NCBI RefSeq assembly: GCF_902859825.1 | Contig: NZ_CADIKB010000049.1 | Span: 1-38,316, forward strand | Length of the DNA: 38,316 nt | Source: Paraburkholderia phenoliruptrix | Lineage (GTDB): Bacteria > Pseudomonadota > Gammaproteobacteria > Burkholderiales > Burkholderiaceae | Reading direction: 5' to 3' | In this document: positions 1 to 8,147 of the stretch, in pieces | How the letters are laid out: each line of letters starts with the position of its first letter | Position numbering within the stretch: position 1 is the stretch's first letter | Translations under genes and position numbers: made by a program | The notes under the pieces: generated by a model | What the model was told of the DNA's origin: nothing | Database searches by the model: none | The model's input: only the letters and a program-made list of their open reading frames with translations

Positions 1-453
1 GCGGTTCTCCTTGGTTCCCTGTTCGGGAGGTTGGTCCTGGAAACCCGATTCTCTCGGATTCCACTGGCGAACCGCCGCCTTCAACCTTCAACTACGCCTG
101 GGACATTGCCACCAGACGCGCCGTTCTTCTGTTTCCGCGATGGCCGTCCCCTGACCCAGACCGCTGTGCGCAGGGCCTTTCAGCGACAGCGCATTCTGGC
201 AAATATCCAACGCGAAGGCGGTGTGTCCTGCCAGCCCAGGTTGCATGATTTGCGGCACTCAGGCGCAGTGCACCGGCTAGTTTACTGGTATCGCTGCGGC
301 GCGGATTTGCAACTGTTGTTGCCGCAGCTCGCCACCTATCTCGGCCACATTGATCTCGCGGGCACCCAACGCTACCTTACCCTGACGCCCGAGTTGTTGA
401 ATGAAGCGAGCACGCGCTTTGAAGCTTACGTTCTGGAGGCGCATCATGAATAA
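1..453 (+). CDS. Tyrosine recombinase, second gene of trio 1 (5'-truncated by window edge)
   Basis: The reading frame is open from the first base of the window, so this is the C-terminal 150 residues of a longer protein. It carries the catalytic end of a tyrosine recombinase: an HDLRH box (H-x-x-R), then ATYLGH with the second histidine, then QRYLTL with the nucleophilic tyrosine. Over this stretch it resembles the middle gene of the second trio (3080-4465: IHDLRH, ATYLGH, LIYLT), so it is most likely the B gene of a first recombinase trio. The next recombinase begins inside its 3' end (8-nt overlap), implying translational coupling. The N-terminal core-binding domain and the first catalytic arginine lie outside the window. 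Family assignment is firm; the trio position is inferred from synteny. Confidence 0.85.
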   Translation, partial: AVLLGSLFGRLVLETRFSRIPLANRRLQPSTTPGTLPPDAPFFCFRDGRPLTQTAVRRAFQRQRILANIQREGGVSCQPRLHDLRHSGAVHRLVYWYRCGADLQLLLPQLATYLGHIDLAGTQRYLTLTPELLNEASTRFEAYVLEAHHE

Positions 454-1441
454 CTCATCCTTGCTGGGTCCGTGGATCCGGCGTTTCCTGATCGAGCATC
501 TGGTGGGCGAACGTAACCTTGCCGTCAATACCCAAAAAAGTTACCGCGACATGCTCATCCTGTTGCTGCCGTATCTGGCCACCAAGGTCGACAAGCGGAT
601 CGACCGCCTGACCGTTGATGATCTCTCTCCGCAAATGGTCCGCCTGTTCCTGGCACACATGGAAGAACAGCGTCACTGTACGGTCAGCACACGAAACCAG
701 CGACTCGGCGGCATTCATGCGTTGGCCCGTTTCATCGGCGAACATGCACCGGAATACGTCGACTGGTGGGCGCAGATTCACCTGATTCCCGTCAAGAAAA
801 CCAGTCGGCCGGAGATCAGCTATCTTAGCAAGCAGGAAATGGACGCCCTGCTTGCTGCCACCGACGTGAATACGACGCAGGGGCAGCGCGAACATGCCTT
901 ATTGCTGTTCATGTTTAACTCTGGAGCGCGTGCAAGCGAAGCTGCGCAGCTCAAGATTGGCGACGTTGACTGGCACACGCGCTCGGTCAGCATCATAGGC
1001 AAGGGGAACAAACAACGCCGCTGCCCGCTCTGGAAATCCACGCTCGATGCGTTGCGCTCACAGTCCGAGGGGAGGGCCGCAGCCGCGCCGGTGTTCCTCA
1101 ATCGATTCCACCAGAAGATGACGCGCTCCGGCATTCATGCATTGGTCAAGCGCTGCGCTATCCGTGCTGCAGCCAACGCGCCGTCGCTTGCCGGCAAGAA
1201 TGTTCACCCACATGTGATTCGGCATACAACCGCCTCGCTACTACTCCAGGCCGGTGTCGACATCAATACGATACGCGGCTGGCTTGGGCATGTTTCGTTG
1301 GAGACGACCAATATCTATGCCGGGATCAATCTGGAAACAAAGGCGCGGGCGCTGGCGACATGCGAAGTGGAAGGCGGTGCCGAAAGACAAAAGCAATGGC
1401 GCGATCAGCCCGACCTGATGACCTTCCTTCGCACCTTGTAA
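446..1441 (+). CDS. Tyrosine recombinase, third gene of trio 1
   Basis: A 331-residue XerC/D-like site-specific recombinase. Residues 10-110 look like the SAM-like core-binding domain. The catalytic domain shows SGAR (R162), GKGNKQR (K186 or K189), HVIR (H256, R259), WLGH (H282) and NIYAG (Y291), so the active site is complete. I chose the ATG at 446 because GGAGGCG stands just upstream and the start overlaps the previous gene's stop, as in the equivalent gene at 4452; an in-frame ATG at 401 lies deep inside the preceding gene. It resembles the 334-residue protein at 4452-5456 closely in layout and motifs but is clearly a different allele. It is the last gene of its trio and is followed within 7 nt by a 17-bp inverted repeat. 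Confidence 0.9.
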   Translation: MNNSSLLGPWIRRFLIEHLVGERNLAVNTQKSYRDMLILLLPYLATKVDKRIDRLTVDDLSPQMVRLFLAHMEEQRHCTVSTRNQRLGGIHALARFIGEHAPEYVDWWAQIHLIPVKKTSRPEISYLSKQEMDALLAATDVNTTQGQREHALLLFMFNSGARASEAAQLKIGDVDWHTRSVSIIGKGNKQRRCPLWKSTLDALRSQSEGRAAAAPVFLNRFHQKMTRSGIHALVKRCAIRAAANAPSLAGKNVHPHVIRHTTASLLLQAGVDINTIRGWLGHVSLETTNIYAGINLETKARALATCEVEGGAERQKQWRDQPDLMTFLRTL

Positions 1442-1447
1442 CCGAAT

Positions 1448-1514
1448 AATATGTGCTGTTCGATTTCCACAAAGACGCTGCCTTGGCCTCGTTGGTTATC
1501 GAACAGCACATATT
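1448..1514. repeat. 17-bp perfect inverted repeat at the end of trio 1
   Basis: AATATGTGCTGTTCGAT at 1448-1464 is repeated in inverted orientation at 1498-1514, 33 nt apart, starting 7 nt after the last recombinase gene. The right arm runs into TTTTTT, so a terminator is one reading. The other is a recombinase recognition site at the element end, because the second trio has an unrelated 15-bp inverted repeat at the same place (5465-5532) and truncated transposase sequence begins right after each. Confidence 0.75.
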
Positions 1515-1517
1515 TTT

Positions 1518-2258
1518 TACCACACCATACTCGTGGCCCAGGCCCCGGTTGTTGCGCGTGCCTTCCATCCCGTAATGTGCGAGCAACGACGCATAGCGGA
1601 CCGTGAAGTCTTCCTCTTCCTGCAGGTTCTTGAATGCCGCCGACAGGCTGTCGGACCGATGTTCGCGCGGGCAGCCACCAGCCTGCCACAGCGCGTTCTG
1701 CAATCCCGTCGCGAGCGCCTGGAAGCTCTCTCCGCCATCGACCACGCTGGCGTACTCCCAGTGCGAGAACGCCAGCACGAAGTGATACAGCAGGTGGTCG
1801 AACGTGCCGCCGCCGATCGTCACGCCCAGCTTGTCCATGTGGGTAAAGTCCGACAGCCCGCGTACGCCGGGCTGATACGTCTGGGGGAAGAACACTTCCT
1901 TGTTCGGCCCTTCGAGCGCTCGCCACTGGCTGATATGCCGCTCAAGCGTGCGCCGCATGCTGTCGGGGAACCGCTCCGGATGGTCTTCCTGCAATTTGCG
2001 CAGCAGGGTAATCGCCTTCAGCCTGGGCGCACTACGCAGCAACGGGACGACTTCGCTCTCCCAGACGTCGGCGAACGGATCAGGGCGCGAACGCCAATAG
2101 CGTCGGGGCTGCTGCGACGGCAGTCCGGCGTCGTGTTCGACCCGCCGTGCCGTGCGCTCGCTCATGCCTGACTTCGCCGCAGCGAGCTCCTGGGTATGGT
2201 GTTTACGATGGTTCATGTAGAGGCGGACCTGTTGGTCGGTAATGCGGGTTCCAGACAT
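1518..2258 (-). pseudogene. istA: IS21-family transposase istA, 3'-truncated
   Basis: The first about 245 residues of an IS21-family IstA. There is an N-terminal HTH region (SGMSERTARRVEHDAG), a conserved middle (DSMRRTLERHISQW) and the start of the DDE integrase core: DFTHMDKLGV with the first Asp, EHRSDSLSAAFKN with the second, and RGLGHEYG where the catalytic Glu is expected. IstA is normally about 500 residues. Family-like sequence stops just after the Glu, at the inverted repeat ending trio 1; codons beyond that are recombinase-element DNA read in frame. No istB follows. The break is consistent with insertion of the trio element into istA. The start ATG (minus strand, 2258) precedes a typical IstA N-terminus. 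Confidence 0.82.
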
Positions 2259-2259
2259 G

Positions 2260-2291
2260 GGCTGACCGCTTCTTTTTAGATTTAGTCAGCC
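2260..2291. repeat. Probable left terminus of the first IS21 remnant
   Basis: GGCTGAC (2260-2266) and GTCAGCC (2285-2291) form a 7-bp inverted repeat just upstream of the istA start on the minus strand. IS21 elements have short subterminal repeats at the istA side, so the IS edge probably lies near 2293. From there to 2405 no gene or clear motif is visible; this stretch may be junk left by the deletion that removed the start of the next recombinase gene. Confidence 0.4.
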
Positions 2292-2405
2292 ATCCTATTC
2301 CCCCGCCGACCCGGCGCCGCCGGTAGCTCGTCGTCTCCGGCGGCTACGCCGCCTTCGACTCCTCACTACCGGCCAAGATGAATGTCGCTACACCGGACCC
2401 AATGA

Positions 2406-3083
2406 TTGTCGCCGCCCAATCTGTATGACACGGGGCGTACCGGACGTGATCTTTCTCAATTCATCATTGTTCCAAGGATATATGCGCGTGAGTCCATTCC
2501 GTCTACACTACGCCCCGCTGACATCAGCGCAGTCTTGCGCTTCACACGCGAGGACCGGTCCCCAACGGGGCTACGTGACTACGCCATTCTGATGATGCTG
2601 TCGAAGTACGGAATACGTGCAGGAGAAATCGCACGACTGCGTCTGGAAGATATCGATTGGAGAGCTGATCGATTCTGCATTCGCCATACCAAGACCGGAT
2701 CGCAGTCCATTCTACCGTTGCTTCCGAGTGTGGGTGAAGCTCTGCTTGACTACTTGCGACGAGGACGACCAATCACAAATGTGCGCGAGATATTTGTTCG
2801 CGCACGTGCTCCTTACCGCGGATTTCGCAATGGTTCCAGCTTATACACACCCGTGCGCCGGCGACTTGAATCGGCAGGCGTGCATCCAACAGGCAAACGC
2901 GGGCCGCACGCGTTTCGACATGCACGTGCTGTCAGCCTGCTTCGTGCCGACGTTTCAGTAAAAACGATCGGGGACCTATTGGGACACCGCTCGGCGGAAT
3001 CTACGGGGGCTTATCTGAAGTTGGCGACGGAGCATCTGCGTGCTGTAGCTCTTGAGGTTCCGAACATGGAGAAGCAGCCATGA
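2406..3083 (+). pseudogene. Tyrosine recombinase, first gene of trio 2, N-terminally truncated
   Basis: 225 residues containing only the catalytic domain of a tyrosine recombinase: YGIRAGE (R71), HTKTGSQ (K96), HAFR (H168, R171), LLGH (H194) and GAYLKL (Y203). The core-binding domain of roughly 150-200 residues usual in such proteins is absent; recognisable sequence begins about 30 residues ahead of the catalytic domain, and an in-frame TGA at 2403-2405 closes the frame upstream. The only upstream starts are a TTG or internal codons with no good ribosome-binding site, so I regard it as a 5'-deleted gene rather than a complete small recombinase. All catalytic residues survive. Its stop overlaps the start of the next recombinase (ATGA). 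Confidence 0.75.
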
Positions 3084-4465
3084 AACCAATCTGGCCTGAT
3101 ACTGACAGCCGTTACGTCGACCGCTTTATCTGGGGGTTGGGAACCCGAAACGCAACGACCACGAAGGTTTACCGATGCATCCTATCGGGCTTCCAGCGGT
3201 TTGTCATGCAGCGCGAGTGTGCGGGATCGTTGGATCAACAAACGATCAGTGCATGGTTGCACGAACGGGCTACACAATGGCCTACGCACATAGTTTTTCA
3301 TCGCGCACGTCTCGTTGACCGGTTCCTCGATTTCCTCGTAAGTGAGGGCTCGGTTGCGAGTAATCCGTTGCGTGTACTGCGAATCGAATATGGGCAACGA
3401 ACGACTACGCCCGTAGTACGAGCGCTACTATCATCCTCCCCGGAAACGGCGCTCGATGCGTTACGTCTACCTCAACGCTTTGGAAGCTTTCTCGGGCCAC
3501 TCATGCGCGATCACGTCACGTTAATGCGAGCCATGGGCTACCGTTACGAGACGCAAGCAAACCGCTTCGTATATTTCGATCGCTATTTGCAAAGGAATCC
3601 GGGACTGGAGGGCCAACCGCTGGCCGTCCTTCTGCGAGATTGGCATGCCACACGGCCGACCCCCGAGAATGCGTGGATGTGCCAGGAGCTGGGTCGCGAT
3701 CTCGCCAGGGCGTTGCGACGCTCCGAGCCAATGATTGTCGTACCCAAGCCCGACCCTCGCCTTCGCCAGCAGCTGGAGCAACAGCGACGAGGTCCCTACA
3801 TCTATACGGAGCAGGAAGTGCAGCGCCTCCTTGAAACCGCGCGGCAGTACCCCTCGCCGTGCGCACCTCTTCGCCCCATGAGCCTTTATACAATGCTCGT
3901 TCTTGCATATTGCACCGGTCTACGTCTGGGCGAGATCGTAGGCCTCAACCTCGGTGACGTTCATCTCGATGTAGGCGAGATCGAGATTCGCGAGACGAAG
4001 TTTTTTAAATCGAGGACACTACCGGTTTCAAACAGCGTCGCAGTTGTACTGCGCGAGTATGTGAATGCCCGGCGACGGGCGGGCGCTCCGCAGCAAACCG
4101 AGTCAGGACTGTTCTGGCATCAACAACGAGCCGGACGCTACTCCTATGTGATGACCGAGAAGCTTCTGACACGTGTACTGCGCCTCTCTGGCGTAAAGCC
4201 TGATAGAGGCGGCCTTGGGCCACGCATCCATGATCTCCGCCACACATTTGTCGCAAATCGGATGCTCGGATGGTATCGCGAGGGCATAAATCCCCAGGCA
4301 CGGCTTCCTTATCTCGCCACATATCTCGGTCACAGGGACATTAATTCCACCCTGATCTATTTGACCATCACCCAGGAGCTCCTGCAACAGGCAGGGGCGC
4401 GCTTTCGTGCTTTCGGCGTGCACAGTCTGCACGTCGATGAAGGAGTGGACGATGAAACCGATTGA
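3080..4465 (+). CDS. Tyrosine recombinase, second gene of trio 2
   Basis: A 461-residue tyrosine recombinase, longer than a standard XerD (about 300). The extra length is N-terminal: residues 10-105 and 135-215 each look like a helical core-binding segment, suggesting two SAM-like domains. The catalytic domain has TGLRLGE (R282), ETKFFK (K307 or K310), IHDLRH (H384, R387), YLGH (H418) and IYLTI (Y427). GGAG stands about 8 nt before the ATG, which overlaps the previous gene's stop by 4 nt. The third recombinase starts inside its 3' end, so the trio should be made as one translationally coupled unit. Resembles RIT (recombinase in trio) elements of proteobacteria; the exact subgroup cannot be fixed by eye. 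Confidence 0.88.
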   Translation: MKPIWPDTDSRYVDRFIWGLGTRNATTTKVYRCILSGFQRFVMQRECAGSLDQQTISAWLHERATQWPTHIVFHRARLVDRFLDFLVSEGSVASNPLRVLRIEYGQRTTTPVVRALLSSSPETALDALRLPQRFGSFLGPLMRDHVTLMRAMGYRYETQANRFVYFDRYLQRNPGLEGQPLAVLLRDWHATRPTPENAWMCQELGRDLARALRRSEPMIVVPKPDPRLRQQLEQQRRGPYIYTEQEVQRLLETARQYPSPCAPLRPMSLYTMLVLAYCTGLRLGEIVGLNLGDVHLDVGEIEIRETKFFKSRTLPVSNSVAVVLREYVNARRRAGAPQQTESGLFWHQQRAGRYSYVMTEKLLTRVLRLSGVKPDRGGLGPRIHDLRHTFVANRMLGWYREGINPQARLPYLATYLGHRDINSTLIYLTITQELLQQAGARFRAFGVHSLHVDEGVDDETD

Positions 4466-5456
4466 TCCGTTGCCTGGATTGCTGCAAGAATTTTTTTGCA
4501 GATACATGCTGGAACAGCGCAATCTCTCAGCACACACGGTGCGATCCTATCGCGATACCTGGAGATTGTTCCTGCGTTATTCAGCTAAAAGACACGATCG
4601 TGCGGTAGCCAAACTGGTGTTCGGGGACCTTACTGCAGCGATGGTAGGAGCCTTCTTGCAGCAATGCGAGCAGGAGCGCAAGGTAACAGTCGGCACTCGA
4701 AACTGCCGACTTGCTGCTTTGCACGCCTTCTTTTCTTTTGTCGCCGAACGGGAACCCGCATACGCTGCACAGTGCAACGCAGTACTGCGCATTCCCACCA
4801 AGCGTGCAGCAGTTCACGCGCCATGCTACCTTGATCCGGATGAAGTTGATGCCATTATTTTGCAGCCTGATCGCACGGTACTTGAGGGCCAACGCGATCA
4901 TGCGCTGCTTTGTTTTCTCTACAACACAGGCGCACGGATCCAGGAGGCGCTCGATGTTTGCCCGCAAAGCATCCGCTTCGATCCACCGTCGTACGTGCGG
5001 CTGATCGGCAAAGGTCGAAAGTCGCGTATCTGTCCGCTGTGGCCGGAAACGGTGGCCATAATCAAGGCGCTGCTCAAGCGACAACCCTGCGCGGATAGCG
5101 AACCTATTTTTGTCAATCGCTATGGCGCTCCTCTGGGTGCGTCCGGGGTTCGCTGCAAGCTTGCGCAGTACGTTCAGGCGGCCGCCAAGACAGTCCCAAC
5201 TTTGTCCTCGAAGCACGTTTCTCCGCACAGTTTCCGACATGCGGCGGCCGTCCACCTCGTAGCGGCGGGCGTCGACGTCACCGTGATCCGCAGCTGGCTC
5301 GGCCACGTGAGCCTCGATACCACCAATCACTATGCACAGGCAAATCTGGCTACGAAACGCGCTGCGCTAGAACGTCTCGAACCCGCTTCAAAGATAGATA
5401 GGCCGCCGCGATGGAAACGTGACGCAGATCTCCTTGCATGGCTAGATTCACTTTAA
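4452..5456 (+). CDS. Tyrosine recombinase, third gene of trio 2
   Basis: A 334-residue tyrosine recombinase with an intact active site: TGARIQE (R162), GKGRKSR (K187), HSFR (H259, R262), WLGH (H285) and NHYAQ (Y294). Residues 10-110 are the likely core-binding domain. The ATG at 4452 is preferred over an in-frame ATG at 4407 because it aligns with the start of the trio-1 homologue at 446 and gives the same short overlap with the preceding gene. The last 20 residues (RWKRDADLLAWLDSL) match the trio-1 ending (QWRDQPDLMTFLRTL), a conserved tail that may mediate interaction between the three recombinases; that last point is inference. Confidence 0.9.
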   Translation: MKPIDPLPGLLQEFFCRYMLEQRNLSAHTVRSYRDTWRLFLRYSAKRHDRAVAKLVFGDLTAAMVGAFLQQCEQERKVTVGTRNCRLAALHAFFSFVAEREPAYAAQCNAVLRIPTKRAAVHAPCYLDPDEVDAIILQPDRTVLEGQRDHALLCFLYNTGARIQEALDVCPQSIRFDPPSYVRLIGKGRKSRICPLWPETVAIIKALLKRQPCADSEPIFVNRYGAPLGASGVRCKLAQYVQAAAKTVPTLSSKHVSPHSFRHAAAVHLVAAGVDVTVIRSWLGHVSLDTTNHYAQANLATKRAALERLEPASKIDRPPRWKRDADLLAWLDSL

Positions 5457-5464
5457 GCCGCTGC

Positions 5465-5532
5465 GTAATGCGAAGGAACCAAGAACCTGGCGCCAGCAGC
5501 GGCGCGGATTCCGCTGCGTTCCTTCGCATTAC
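5465..5532. repeat. 15-bp perfect inverted repeat at the end of trio 2
   Basis: GTAATGCGAAGGAAC at 5465-5479 is inverted at 5518-5532, separated by 38 nt, beginning 9 nt after the last recombinase stop. It occupies the same place as the 17-bp repeat after trio 1 but has a different sequence, as expected if each trio recognises its own site. Confidence 0.75.
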
Positions 5533-5548
5533 CAGAACCTGCTGATTA

Positions 5549-5580
5549 CCCGAAAAATCACCAGCTGGTGATTTTTCGGG
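5549..5580. repeat. 32-bp perfect palindrome at the trio 2 / IS21 junction
   Basis: CCCGAAAAATCACCAG (5549-5564) is followed immediately by its exact reverse complement (5565-5580). The right edge coincides with the point where istA coding sequence begins (minus strand, codons for GGAPE). With no loop it is a poor hairpin terminator; it has the shape of a recombinase core site with two inverted arms and a short centre. Confidence 0.7.
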
Positions 5581-6204
5581 GGCGCCTCCGTAGAATTCCA
5601 TGGCGCCGATAAGCCCGCCTATCCAGTCGTGCGTTCCCTCCGAGCGCGTCGCGCAGGCATACGTGTAATTTGAGGCGCCGAGCACGGCGACAAACACGTG
5701 CGCATGGAACGCGAGGCCACCGCGCCCGTCCAGGATCGGCATGGTGTGGCCGGCGAAGTCCGCAAACAGCTTCTCGCCGGCGCGGTGCTGCTGACGCATC
5801 GAGCGTTTGAGCGTCTGTGCCCAGTCTTTATAGCGCTGGCAGAACTGGGTGTAGCGGTAGGTCCGTTCGCCGGGGTGCGCCTCGACGTATTCTTCCCACA
5901 GCAGTTGCAGCGTCACGTTCGCGCGCCGCAGCTCGCGGTGAACGACCGCATAGGCCGGTTCGATACGCCGGGCCGGCGTGCTCTGATCGGCTGGCAGGCT
6001 CAGCCTGGCCTCAAGCTCGTCGTCGGCCAGCGGCTCGACGCTCGCCCAGTCCAGATCGGCCGCGCTTGCGCGCGCTGCATATGCCGAGACGGCACCCACG
6101 CTGATACCCGCTGCCCGGCTGATCTGGCGGTGCGACAAGCCGCACACCCACTTCAGCCGCAGGACTTCTTTCAATTTGCGCATGCTCATCCGATGTGCCG
6201 GCAT
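5581..6204 (-). pseudogene. istA: IS21-family transposase istA, 3'-truncated (second remnant)
   Basis: About 208 N-terminal residues of a different IS21-family IstA, starting at the ATG read leftward from 6204 (MPAHRMSMRKLKEV). The N-terminal HTH is clear (LSHRQISRAAGISVGAVSAY), followed by the conserved EEYVEAHPGERTYRYTQFC segment and the first catalytic Asp in KLFADFAGHTMPI. Sequence stops after AMEFYGGAPE, just short of the PDN motif that holds the second Asp, so no active transposase can be made. The break is at the 32-bp palindrome closing trio 2. It is not the other half of the first istA remnant: the two differ throughout, so two separate IS elements were interrupted. No istB is present. 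Confidence 0.85.
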
Positions 6205-6284
6205 CACCTGTCCCTCACAAAAAGAGACAAGGCTAACGCCCGTCGTTGATGTCATGCGCAACACCACCGCCAGACCGAAATAAC

Positions 6285-6467
6285 ATTCCCGTTTCGGTCC
6301 GGTGATCACTCATTCCGGGAACGTGATCACCTGTTTCGGCAAGATGATCAGTCGTTTCGGAAGCGGGTGATCAGCGATCACCTTCGACCGAAATGACTGA
6401 TCACCTTCCTCCGGATTCACTGATCACGTTCAACCGGAATCACTGATCACGTTCGCCGAAATACGCA
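6285..6467. repeat. IS21 left-end repeat array (TGATCA / TTTCGG units), about 180 bp
   Basis: Between the second istA start and the next gene lie seven perfect TGATCA cores (6303, 6324, 6345, 6368, 6398, 6421, 6444) plus one variant near 6375, spaced about 21-25 bp and each paired with a TTTCGG or TTCCGG block. The first four units and the last four are in opposite orientation, meeting near 6371-6376. Multiple subterminal repeats are characteristic of IS21-family ends. The IS tip is probably the ATACGCA ending at 6467 (TGCGTAT on the minus strand). Iterons of a replication origin were considered, but the position directly upstream of istA favours the IS explanation. Confidence 0.65.
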
Positions 6468-6515
6468 ACGAGGTTACCAAGCGGTATGCTGTCTCTATCA
6501 CGACAGGCAAATGCA

Positions 6516-7220
6516 ATGAGCTACAAGATCGATCGTCTCACCATCCACACCCAGGCCGAACAAGAACGCTTCGTTTGCACGTGGCGTCTCGGTCGCAAAC
6601 AGGGCATCGTGTACGTCACGGTGGAGGCAGACATCGCCGAGAAGGAGGTTGTCGCGGAGCTTTGCGCGCTCCATCACCTCGTCGAGGACGTCCAGCTGAT
6701 GGGGGACAATCGAAGCGGAGCGAGCCTAGAGATCACGATCTCAAATCCAGTGATACTCGATCTGCGAGCTGGCCGCAGCAAAAAGTCGCACCTGTATCCG
6801 TTCGCAGTGCTGCTTCTGACCAAATTCCTTGAGGTCCCGCTCAACGTCGAGAGGGACTGCTCGTGGGTGGGTGAGGGCGCCAAGACCCGCGAGCGGTCCC
6901 TTCATGTGTATGAGCCGCTTAAGCTCCTCCTGGATGTGAAGGGACACGGAAAGATCGGTGTGCGGCAGCACAGCTTCGACCAATTTCGAGCGCGGCTGAA
7001 TCACGCCAGCGCGGTCGACGCCTGGAAGGAGATGCAAAGGGTTGCGAAGGCGGGGATGTCGCCCATTCCGAGTCCGGAGCGTGGTAGCACCAGGCTATAC
7101 CACGCGGACAGTCACTGGGCGTTTGTGGTGGGCGACGATGGATACTTGATCACCGCCTACACCGCATTCAACGTGGGAAAGCATGTCCAACAGGCAGGCG
7201 ATACACCGGCGATCCGATGA
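6516..7220 (+). CDS. Hypothetical protein (234 aa)
   Basis: I do not recognise this protein. It is soluble-looking, mixed alpha/beta, without signal peptide or transmembrane segment. The C-terminal part reads YHADSHWAFVVGDDGYLITAY, a His/aromatic-rich strand pattern, but this is too weak to name a family. The ATG at 6516 (MSYKIDRL) is chosen for its natural-looking N-terminus; an in-frame ATG at 6486, with GAGG 12 nt upstream, is the alternative and adds 10 residues. It starts just outside the IS21 left end, and its last 53 nt overlap the 3' end of the convergent repressor gene. It may be a passenger between the IS remnant and the control module. Real coding is supported by length and even codon use. 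Confidence 0.6.
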   Translation: MSYKIDRLTIHTQAEQERFVCTWRLGRKQGIVYVTVEADIAEKEVVAELCALHHLVEDVQLMGDNRSGASLEITISNPVILDLRAGRSKKSHLYPFAVLLLTKFLEVPLNVERDCSWVGEGAKTRERSLHVYEPLKLLLDVKGHGKIGVRQHSFDQFRARLNHASAVDAWKEMQRVAKAGMSPIPSPERGSTRLYHADSHWAFVVGDDGYLITAYTAFNVGKHVQQAGDTPAIR

Positions 7221-7848
7221 CACTGAGGCTTTGTGGTGCTTGGTGCGCGGCGTAGCCAACGCCAATGTCAGTCTGAGCGAGCTGGATCACGGTGTCATCC
7301 TCGAACGCGAATTCCCACTGCGAAACGCCAGACGGATCCGCTTCGAGCGCCCTTAGCTTGGCGATATACATCAGTCCGTCATATTGGACGATGTAGTGGC
7401 GATCTGGTTGGAGGCCGAGATTCTGGGTCGTATAGACGACGATATCGCCAGCCTGCAGCAGATTGATTGCCTCTCGGGCGGATACGTTCCAGTAAAAGAA
7501 GAGCCCGATCCAACCGATCGTTGAAAATTCTTTGATGCGTTCGGGCAAAGACATGTGGATCGGGTTACTTCCTGCCTGATCGTACAACAGGTAGCTATTC
7601 GGGCCACCTACGCCGATTAGATAGTCGGGTGTGACGTTTAGACGCTTCGCGAGATCGATAAGAATGTCATAGCCCGGGACGAACACGCCGGACAAGTATT
7701 TGTACGCCGTTGGTGATGTGACCCCAATTAAATCTGCGATGTACCGGCTGCGAGCGAAGCCGGTAGTCGGGAGACCTCTTGCGTCAAGAATCGTATGCAG
7801 GCGCTTCCCAAACGTCTGCCTGACGGCGTCGATGCCGCTCTTTTCCAT
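7168..7848 (-). CDS. HTH (XRE/cI-like) repressor with LexA/S24-like C-terminus
   Basis: A 226-residue regulator. The N-terminal third has an HTH of the lambda repressor type (SRYIADLIGVTSPTAYKYLSG, then YDILIDLAKRLNVTPDYLIG). The C-terminal part resembles a LexA/S24 fold: LLQAGDIVVYT and HYIVQYDGLMYIAKLR, where the lysine sits where the LexA catalytic Lys would be. A serine (NVSAREA) precedes the GD motif but not at the canonical spacing, so self-cleavage is uncertain. The ATG at 7848 puts the HTH near the N-terminus; longer frames add low-complexity sequence. It is divergent from flhD/flhC-like activators, the arrangement of SetR and SetCD in SXT-type elements. I infer that it represses that promoter, whose start region carries two copies of a dyad found at other operon heads. 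Confidence 0.75.
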   Translation of the reverse strand: MEKSGIDAVRQTFGKRLHTILDARGLPTTGFARSRYIADLIGVTSPTAYKYLSGVFVPGYDILIDLAKRLNVTPDYLIGVGGPNSYLLYDQAGSNPIHMSLPERIKEFSTIGWIGLFFYWNVSAREAINLLQAGDIVVYTTQNLGLQPDRHYIVQYDGLMYIAKLRALEADPSGVSQWEFAFEDDTVIQLAQTDIGVGYAAHQAPQSLSVIGSPVYRLPVGHAFPR

Positions 7849-8118
7849 AGTGGGTACCCAAAAAGTGAGTTTTCGCTGCGTATTATGCCGCAGGTCAGTT
7901 ACAGCGGACGACAAATATCCAAGGTGCAAACCCCTAAATTCGATTTTGTCAAGGCCGACGATTGCTGCGGCGAAGCGCCGTGGCGCACGTCGACCGGGTA
8001 GGGCGAACAACGTCGATGGCTGTGAGAGTCGTCGGGCAACGTTTAACGGCACGGTAGGCAAAAACTTTAGTCGTGTCGAGTGCGTTACCCAACATTGCCG
8101 ATCAATAAGGTGTTGTGC

Positions 8119-8147
8119 TTGCATTCCATCGTGTACTTCGGTAGATT
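8119..8147 (+). promoter_or_regulatory. Predicted sigma-70 promoter of the flhD/flhC-like operon
   Basis: TTGCAT (8119-8124), 17-nt spacer, TAGATT (8142-8147). This is the best -35/-10 pair in the divergent region. Transcription would start near 8154, leaving about 90 nt of leader before the ATG at 8245. The -10 touches the first operator copy and the second operator lies just past the start, a geometry suited to repression. Confidence 0.55.

Noticed and set aside
1533..2171. Long rightward open frame over the first istA remnant
   Set aside because: It is the antisense shadow of istA: no recognisable protein, and the minus-strand frame has clear transposase motifs.
2406..3083. A complete small recombinase gene
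   Set aside because: It begins with sequence typical of the region just before the catalytic domain, has no good start signal and lacks the core-binding domain.
6285..6467. Plasmid iterons for a replication origin
   Set aside because: Repeats lie directly upstream of istA and end in a typical IS tip; no replication initiator gene is adjacent.
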